DNA from: Chara braunii
Taxonomy: Eukaryota; Streptophyta; Charophyceae; Charales; Characeae
NCBI GenBank assembly: GCA_003427395.1
Contig: BFEA01000186.1
Span: forward strand, 1,903,717 to 1,967,716
DNA: 64,000 bases
Reading direction: 5' to 3'
This document shows, one piece after another, positions 57,690 to 64,000 of the stretch (its first letter is position 1; every line of letters starts with the position of its first letter). Below the pieces are notes generated by a model. The model ran no database searches. It saw only the letters and a list, made by a program, of their open reading frames with translations, and was not told the origin of the DNA. Both the position numbers and the translations under genes were made by a program.

Positions 57690-58657
57690 TCCTGAGATGG
57701 TGGAAAAATACAGATTTGCACCGCATCAAGGTGCATGACTTGCAGAAGGACTTGTTCACATTTCTTCCCGAAACCCCACCAAGTAAAACGGGGTGCGGGG
57801 TAAACAAGACCTTATTCACCTAGTCAAAGAAATCTGCCTACCGCCTCTTGAGACAGAGGATTAATGTGAAAGACATTGTGAGAGAGCGATGGTTATCCCA
57901 GCTGAATGTGGGGAGGGACACTAATCGACCCATCCGATGGTTTAAGGCCACGAGGTCCAAGCCAGCGAAATTGGCCTCGCTGCAGTGTCAGATAGAGCAC
58001 CGATGCCTCCCTACAAACAACTGGTTAATATATCGTACCCAACTAGACTAAAGGGTTTAGCACCACCATAGTGTCATTCCGATTTAGCTTCCTTCCCTCA
58101 CCGTAAGATCCTTGAGACCATGGAGCACATCTTTCTGCAGTGTCTGGGCGGTTCTCACATGGCGCTGGTGGGACAGGATCTGGCGACAACTAGGCACTGG
58201 ATCCACGTGGCCATGGGACTGGAGAGGCCTCCTATGCGAAGCCCGGTCCTCTCCCACAAACTGCCCCTTCGAAAACAATATGCTCAGGACGGGGAGGACA
58301 CCTGTTATTTGGGTCCTCTGGCGAAAACGATGCATACACACGATTGAAAGTGTCAGAGTAGAGGGGGAGGAGGTCGCCGAAACAGTTTGGCAATACATTC
58401 AGAAAGAAATCATGGCACAGTGGCAGAGAGTGAAAGCGCAATTAGATCTGCTTCATACGAAAAGTGACATAATGCGAGCAATTAAACAATTTTCCAGGGA
58501 ATGGTTGGGGAGGGAGGGCAGAGGCAGGATAACCTACATTAGACGGGAGGGAGGCCAGTTACCGGAATTTGGTCGGGAGGGAGGCCAGTTACCGGAATTT
58601 GGTCGCGATGACCTCAGGAGGGACTATGTTATTTCTTCAACGACTGCACCAACGTAG
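57690..58657 (+). mobile_element. LINE 3'-end fragment (zf-RVT region)
   Basis: One frame gives LASLQCQIEHRCLPTNNWLI (cf. the R.LPT..L motif before the LINE zinc finger); after a frame change ETMEHIFLQC gives the C-terminal half of the zf-RVT motif; and VIWVLWRKRC, IESVRVEGEEVAETVWQYIQ follow in a third frame. These are ordered as in plant LINE ORF2 C-termini. At least two frame changes and several stops. 58547-58606 is a 30-bp tandem duplication (GGAGGGAGGCCAGTTACCGG). Confidence 0.7.
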
Positions 58658-58659
58658 AC

Positions 58660-58995
58660 ACTGCTGTTCCTCTGCACCCTCCTTCAGAGTTCCCCAATCC
58701 CTTTCCGCCCCATGCTTTCTCCATGGTGGACCTCCAGTGGTAGGGAGCGGTATAGGAGGTCTCACTCTCTGAAACGCAGAGCAATGGATCATTGGCAAGA
58801 CAATTGCATCGTCGGCAGCAACTTTGTGGGGACAGTCTCGGCAGAGGAAGAAGGGGGCCGTTAAGGAGGAGCGAAGTGGGTAAATGGGGTTAGTATAGAC
58901 AGCCTGCCGGCCCCCACCCTGCACGGTCAAGGTGGACTGGGGCTGAGCGGGGTTAGGACAGACGGCCTGCTGCCCTCCCCCCCCCTTTCCACAGT
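58660..58995. other. No gene seen
   Basis: GGTTAG.ACAGAC.GCCTGC occurs twice (58888 and 58950); otherwise unassigned. Confidence 0.3.
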
Positions 58996-59135
58996 CAATC
59001 CCCCGGCTTTTTGGGGCACTCAATGCTGGCAGGAGAATATTCTTTCTTCAAAGTGGATCTAAAACTGCATGCTCAGTGACGCTGGACCCCATTTCCGGCA
59101 GGTAACACTCCCCACCAATAGATTGGAGCAACCAG
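58995..59135 (+). repeat. Dispersed core repeat, most complete copy
   Basis: CAGTCAATCCCCCGG, CACTCAATGCTGGCAGG, then TGACGCTGGACCCCATTTCC, GGCAGGTAACACTCCCCACC, AATAGATTGGAGC. Joins the part seen at 37995-38087 to the part seen at 23085-23135. An A-rich tail follows at 59148. Confidence 0.75.
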
Positions 59136-59475
59136 AAAGGCTATTAAAAAACAAAACAAAACAAAAAAATACTAGGCTGCTCTTCCCTTAGTCTTATAGA
59201 GCGTAACACGGGTCTCGCGTGACAGTCCCACACGGGACTCCGCTGCTCTGCCTTGGGAGAGAGGTGGAACCGGCACGGGTGCAACGAATGGAGGGAAAAA
59301 GAAAAAGCGAAACGCTAGGTATGCTCAGCTGGGCAGGAGTGCTGCTAGACGGACGGTTCTGGAAAGGACATCGCGGCCATCGGGCGAGGCCGCGGTTGTT
59401 CTTTTTTTTCGTGTGGGGGTTTATACCACGCTGATGAAAGCCACAAATCATTGCGATCACGAGCGAAGTTGGGGG
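59136..59475. other. No gene seen
   Basis: No recognisable feature. Confidence 0.3.
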
Positions 59476-59478
59476 GGT

Positions 59479-59905
59479 GTATCTTCCCGTGTTCTAGCGA
59501 AAGTCATTCTCATTTTGTACATTTGTTTTGTTTTGTTTTCTTCCAGGGCGAAGTACCCACATGCACAAAAAGCCAAAAATATGGCGGTCTATCTTCCCAT
59601 GTTCTAGAGAAAGGTTCATTCTCATTTCGTATATTTGGTGGGTTTTTTTTTTTTTTTTTTTTTTTCCTCCCAAAGTGTCACAACCCTGAGATATTATCAT
59701 CGAACCGATCAGCCCTGGGCAATTCAGATTTGTAGTTTTCACCTCATATGCTTCCAGCGGAGATCTAACTCGGGCCTGGATTCCAACAGTTCAGGGGTGT
59801 ACCAATCCGATTTTGGACGTGGATGCCCTACTACTCAAGTGTGCCAAAAGAACAAATGCATGGTTGTATCTTCCCATGTTCTGGCAGAAGATTCATTCTC
59901 ATTTT
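59479..59905 (+). repeat. Three copies of a GTATCTTCCCATGTTCT motif
   Basis: At 59479, 59588 and 59866, each followed by AGNGAAAG-like sequence and CATTCTCATTTYG. Related to the hairpin motif at 0.83 and 42-43 kb. Confidence 0.65.
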
Positions 59906-60155
59906 GCACGTTAGGTAAATCGGGGCTCCACTTTTCATTTTCTTTCAGGCTGTCCTTTTCCCTTGAAGGGTGGGGGGGAAGGGGGGGTTTGGGGGCTGAG
60001 CCATCCAGCCCACATACCATCACCCACGTGGGGAAGGTGAATAGCCGTGCCGAGGAGCGAATTGTCCCTGATGTTCGTGGTGTTCCTCCCCTCCCCCCTC
60101 TCTTAATGATCCCCACCGCAGACACAGCGTGCATCTGCTTGTAATAAAAAAAAAA
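59906..60155. other. No gene seen; A18 tract
   Basis: The A18 tract at 60146 lies beside the LINE fragment that follows. Confidence 0.3.
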
Positions 60156-60159
60156 AAAA

Positions 60160-60350
60160 AAAATGCTTTGCATTGGCCACAATGCCACTTTATACCAGAT
60201 TGTAGCAAGAATAGCATTGTCAATAGCCAATGCCCTCCCCTCTAGTGAAGTGTGCAACCCACTGCATGTTGACATGCTGCAGATTGCCACTACAAGTGCG
60301 CTGTCATGGTCCTTAGGTGGGCCCAAGGCTATCATCCTCAGGCCCAGGAT
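60160..60350 (-). mobile_element. LINE RT fragment
   Basis: Minus-strand frame: MRILGLRMIALGPPKD...SLEGRALAIDNAILATIWYK.ALW, matching the thumb-end motif (SL.GRALVI..V.L..LWY...W) found twice at 52.7-53.0 kb. Only about 60 codons. Confidence 0.7.
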
Positions 60351-60403
60351 CCTCATAGCCTCTCCATTTTTTCTCTTTTTTTCTTTTTCTTTCGAACAAA
60401 TGG

Positions 60404-60458
60404 CTCCATCTACTGGTTGGAGCCTACACCTGCTGCAAATCAGGTCCGCCGTCCGTGT
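60404..60458 (-). repeat. Dispersed hairpin-core repeat, reversed copy
   Basis: CTCCATCTACTGGTTGGAGC and ACACCTGCTGCAAATCAGGTCC; diverged. Confidence 0.6.
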
Positions 60459-60514
60459 GTAATACAAAACTTTTGTAGGAGATGTGTACATGCAGTAATC
60501 GGGACCGAGTTGTG

Positions 60515-60835
60515 ATGTTAAACCACCAATGCCTTTCTAATTCTATATAGACGCCGAGCCTAAAATCGCCCTGCGCGCCCAAAAAAAAAGAGCGAACTGG
60601 CGTGGAACTCATTTTGGCCAGCCCCAGCAGGCATTTTGCTCCGGTCGCAACGAACCCGCCGGGCCTCCCGCGTTACCTGGCACCCGCCAAGCGTAAAGTC
60701 GCTCTGCGCGCCCAAAAACAAAACAAAACAAAAAACGGCGCGGTACTCATTTTGGCTGGCCCTGGCAGCCATTTCGTTCGGGTCGCACCAAACCCCTCCG
60801 GCCTCGCGGGTTACCCCGCACATCTTGACAAAATA
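60515..60835. repeat. MITE-type terminus followed by a two-copy tandem repeat (about 117 bp)
   Basis: GTTAAACCACCAATGCCTTT at 60517 is a diverged terminus of the 18.46-kb MITE. CTGCGCGCCCAAAAA occurs at 60571 and 60701, each followed by CTCATTTTGGCYRGCCC and CATTTYG/CATTTTG. No gene. Confidence 0.6.
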
Positions 60836-62030
60836 GCTGGGAAGGGTACTGGCGGTCTGAAAGAGAGCTTCCCATTGCAGCAGGAGGCATTGGTAACTTC
60901 CCAAGAGCCGGGAAAAGATTGTCTTGATGGCCTCTTACCCGGCTCTTTTTATTTTTCTTCTTTTTTTTTCCCCCCATCTGTTTTCATTTTCCGGCAGAAG
61001 GGCCGCAGTCTTTAGATATATGTACAGGTGACCAGCCGCCCCACGTGGTCCTGGAACTGGACCTAAAGTCACGTGCTAAAAAAATCGCAATCCACATGGT
61101 CATCTGCTTTCTCACAGTTGATGAAGTGGGATAGCCGCCGCCTTTTTTTCCTTTTTCTTTTTTTTCCCCCACCTTTTTTTTTTTGTGTGTGTGGGGGGGT
61201 AAAAGCGCAGCAGTCTTCAGATATATCCACAGGTGACCAGCCCCAGCCCCAGGTAATTCGAGATTATCATGGAAGTTCTTGTAGATTATATCATTTATAA
61301 TTTTGTATCTCCTGATTATTGGTTTTTGAGCTCCTCTTATGACAACAGATATGTTGAAAGTTTTAGCTCTCAGATAATGAAATTGCCGGTCTCAACCCCC
61401 TATAAGATAGCCCCCACCTGGTTCCTTTGTTTGGCATATTTGATGGTCTCATTGATTCTATAAGCATGGTATGCTGAATACTCCTCGCAGCCAGAACCTC
61501 TTCGGAAGGGCGCGTCCAGAGCCCTTTTTTTTTCCCGTTCTCCATCCCTCTTTTAATGCTGCAAAGGAGTCCCATCTGTAGCGAGGGGTACCTCCAGGCC
61601 TGTGGTTTTTGTTGTGTTGATACTACTTGAATAGCATGGAAGGCAGACATCATAACACAGCTGTTCTGGTGTTTGCTCGCCACTCTTGCCCCCTCGTGTG
61701 TTTTCAGATGCATTCAGCTTTTGGTAGAATTGTGCGGCATAGTGAAAAATGGTGTACGCATTGGAATCAATTGGCTGGTCAGGGTCAAAAGGGATGTGCC
61801 ACTGCTGAGACCTTTTTTTTTTTTTTTTTGTGAAATTATTTTGCCTTGAATTGCCTGCCTTTTGTTTTTGCTTTTTCTGAAAGATCGCCTTTGCCAGTGG
61901 CCTGGTGCTGTCCTGCCTTTTCGTACTGCGTAGGAATGATCTACAGGTGCTTGCAAATTGTCCAACACTGAAGCCAACTTTCATGACTATTACATGCGGG
62001 TTCGACACTAAAGGAACAGAGGGACCAAGG
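60836..62030. other. No gene seen
   Basis: A CAGGTGACCAGCC phrase occurs near 61025 and 61230 (about 205 bp apart). T-rich tracts at 60958, 61143, 61527 and 61811. No gene. Confidence 0.3.
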
Positions 62031-62033
62031 CTC

Positions 62034-62090
62034 CAATCCATTTGTGGGAAGCAGCAGGTGCTGGGAATCGGGCCCAACATCCCATTTGAA
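62034..62090 (-). repeat. Dispersed hairpin-core repeat, reversed copy
   Basis: CTCCAATCCATTTGTGGGAA, GCAGCAGGTGCTGGGAATCG, GGCCCAACATCCC. Confidence 0.7.
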
Positions 62091-62139
62091 ATTTGTACAG
62101 ATTGTTGTTCGTCTGGCTGGTGGTGTTTCTTTAATTCTG

Positions 62140-62143
<4 letters not shown>

Positions 62144-62210
<67 letters not shown>
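62144..62210. repeat. (CT)n microsatellite
   Basis: Uninterrupted CT dinucleotides. Confidence 0.95.
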
Positions 62211-62211
<1 letters not shown>

Positions 62212-62462
62212 CGCTTTAAATTAAAAAAGAAAAGAAAAGAAAAGAAGGAATGCCCTTGCATGGGTCATTGTTTGCAACGTTACAGACCCTTCATTCACAT
62301 TCAATGGTCAGATCAGCATCGCGGGAAATGCTGCAGGGTAAAGAAGAAGCCCTACACACTGATCCGCGAACGAAGACGACTGCAGATGACCACCAGTCGG
62401 CAATCTGGCTGCAAAACAAAAGCCAGCAATCAGATGATCGGAGCGTGTTTTTTCTTACGCGA

Positions 62463-62500
62463 CAGGTGGTCTGCAGTAGGATTTGAACCTACAACAATGA
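62463..62500 (-). pseudogene. tRNA-like 3' half
   Basis: Minus strand has a perfect T arm GTAGGTTCAAATCCTAC followed by TGCAGACCA. A D-arm-like TTCAATTGGTA lies about 65 bp upstream, but no matching acceptor strand or clear anticodon stem is found. Probably a degraded or recombined mitochondrial tRNA next to tRNA-Pro. Confidence 0.45.
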
Positions 62501-62568
62501 GTTTACCAGTTCCAGTCAATCCAATCTTAGTTAGTCAGCTAGTAAAATTAATTACCAATTGAACATAA

Positions 62569-62642
62569 CAAGGTGTAGTGCAGTCTGGTAGCGCATCTGT
62601 TTTGGGTACAGAGGGTCATCGGTTCGAACCCTGTCACCTTGT
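62569..62642 (+). tRNA. trnP-UGG: tRNA-Pro (UGG), mitochondrial type, nuclear copy
   Basis: Perfect 7-bp acceptor stem CAAGGTG/CACCTTG, D stem GTGC/GCGC, anticodon stem TCTGT/ACAGA with loop TTTGGGT (anticodon TGG), T loop TTCGAAC. One mismatch in the T stem (ATCGG/CCTGT). Sequence is closest to plant mitochondrial trnP(UGG), not the plastid form. It lies in a small, probably mitochondrial insertion with the tRNA-like piece upstream. Folding is good, but expression from the nucleus is not implied. Confidence 0.85.
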
Positions 62643-63354
62643 TCCGGAACAACAAAACTAACTCAAGGGTGGTAACCGTAAGGCAAGGATTTCCCGGCCA
62701 TTTTTTACGGGTACATAATTTTTCATTAAAACACGAATAGAGCCAAGAGTTCCACCGCTAGGCTTTGTTCGCTGTTTTCTGTTCGCTGATCAGTGTGTAC
62801 AGTTTATTACCCCTCGGCATTTTTCTTCACGACGAGCTGACCATTGAATGTGAATTGTCTGCACAGATGAGAACGGTTAGCCCACACAAGCGCGCATCCC
62901 TGTGCAGTACAAAAAGGCAGCAAAGCCTAAGGCAGGAAAACGGCAGACCTCAACAAGAAAAATTGGCAAACCTACAGCCGCAGGTCCTTCCTGTTGATAT
63001 AGCCTGTCGACAACAGTCTGAGTTTCCATAAAAAAAGAGGGAAACAAAAGCAGACAAGAATGAGTCAAATAGACACGAGGAGTGACGAGTGAGTGACGAG
63101 TGCAGGGCATAGAGCATGGGGTCAGGATTCGTTACACAGCTACTTAGTTGCATTCTTTCAGAGCAGTGCTTTGGGAGCCAAGGCTGAGATTTTCGACTCA
63201 TGATGTTCAGCGCCGAAACGTTTACCCAGATCCCTTCCCGCGATCTAATGTTGCTTTTTCCAGGAGAGGGCCTTAGAGGGCAGGGCTCAGTTTTAGTCTG
63301 TTCAGACTCTTGAGAGAGATGGGGCTCAGATAAATAAATTAAAGAAACAAACGG
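62643..63354. other. No gene seen
   Basis: The first 100 bp may be part of the mitochondrial insertion. GAGTGACGAG is repeated at 63080-63100. Nothing else. Confidence 0.3.
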
Positions 63355-63660
63355 CCGACGTGACAGGTTTAAGAGTCCGCAAAGGCAAAAAAGAATGCGC
63401 GCCAGCAAAGAAAACAACAGGTGGCGACTTTGCAACTGCAATTTGGGTTGAAAAGTATCCGTTGGACATTTTTTTTTTTTTTGTTTCTTTCCCCATCTGA
63501 GATCCCCACGTCCTACCCCTGTAAATATGAAACCCGGAAATTGACACCGCAGCCGTCGGGTCCTTTCATTGCTTTTTCGACCTTGGCGCCCGGCGCGCAT
63601 GTTTTTTTTTGCTTATTCAATACTCAAAAGTGACATGAACGTACTTGCCTCTAAATTAAA
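63355..63660 (-). repeat. AAGTACATTCA repeat family, reversed copy
   Basis: Reverse complement of the 21.2-21.5 kb type: ends GACATGAACGTACTTGCCTC, with CGCGCCAGCAAAGAAA and TTGAAAAGTATCCGTTGGAC inside. Confidence 0.6.
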
Positions 63661-63975
63661 ATGATTTCTGTGCCTCGGGGCACTGCCAAACTGCCACCGT
63701 GCATCGCACCGCAATGCAGCAACTCCCACCTGCTTAAACTGAAGTTCACGCCACACTCTAATCCCCAAGGCCTCTTCACCTTTGACAGAAGTGCAGTCTG
63801 TTTTAAGTGAGTCGGTCCACCATTGCGCTCACACACAAAGATTGTCTGCAAGTCACCAACTTCAATAAAATATATCAACTGCGGGCCTGCGGCACATAGG
63901 CAGGTAGGGGCAGAGGGGCAAGGGGGGGCATAATCCGCCTGGGCTTCCAAACGGTTGTAACATTTAGTAGGTTGG
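63661..63975. other. No gene seen
   Basis: No recognisable feature. Confidence 0.3.
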
Positions 63976-63976
63976 G

Positions 63977-64000
63977 GAGAGAGAGAGAGAGAGAGAGAGA
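63977..64000. repeat. (GA)n microsatellite at window end
   Basis: GA dinucleotides, cut by the window edge. Confidence 0.9.

Overview
The window looks like repeat-dominated nuclear DNA from a streptophyte green alga, most probably a charophyte such as Chara; the genus is an inference. Reasons: a nuclear fragment of plastid chlL (absent from angiosperm plastids), fragments resembling streptophyte mitochondrial rps7, LSU rRNA, a group II intron maturase and trnP(UGG), a plant-type initiator-Met primer-binding site in a Ty3 element, long GA/CT/GT microsatellites, and three N gaps inside dinucleotide tracts. I found no intact conserved host protein gene.

Layout. 1-6.4 kb: tandem and hairpin-rich repeats that recur, in broadly the same order but with one block inverted, at 42-48.2 kb. 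6.4-8.4 kb: a fused plastid/mitochondrial insertion followed by a 187-bp-arm inverted repeat. 9.3-11.6 kb: an unrecognised, decayed or spliced minus-strand coding region. 12-23 kb: microsatellites, tRNA-derived SINEs, a U6 snRNA chimera, two MITE families and a recurrent short core repeat. 23.1-33.6 kb: a degenerate Ty3/gypsy retrotransposon with a 2.37-kb LTR, PBS, gag, protease, RT-RNase H, an unexpected PHD-type finger, integrase and two extra ORFs joined by ATGA stop/start overlaps. 33.6-38.1 kb: dispersed repeats and a gap. 38.1-40.45 kb: an inverted copy of the same LTR. 41.1-41.4 kb: a tRNA-SINE head followed by a U6 pseudogene. 48-64 kb: LINE fragments, a mitochondrial LSU/maturase insertion ending in U6 sequence, tandem repeats and a mitochondrial-type tRNA-Pro.

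How parts fit together: the Ty3 copy carries the parts of an autonomous element, but at least eight in-frame stops and one or two frame changes make it inactive as read. Reverse transcriptases of the LINE type present here are plausible sources of the SINEs and of the U6-tailed chimeras. Several non-coding repeat families (3.0-3.7 kb, 4.0-4.5/45.3-45.7 kb, and the dispersed core) show stem changes that preserve pairing. That is the least expected signal, together with the PHD finger in the Ty3 polyprotein.
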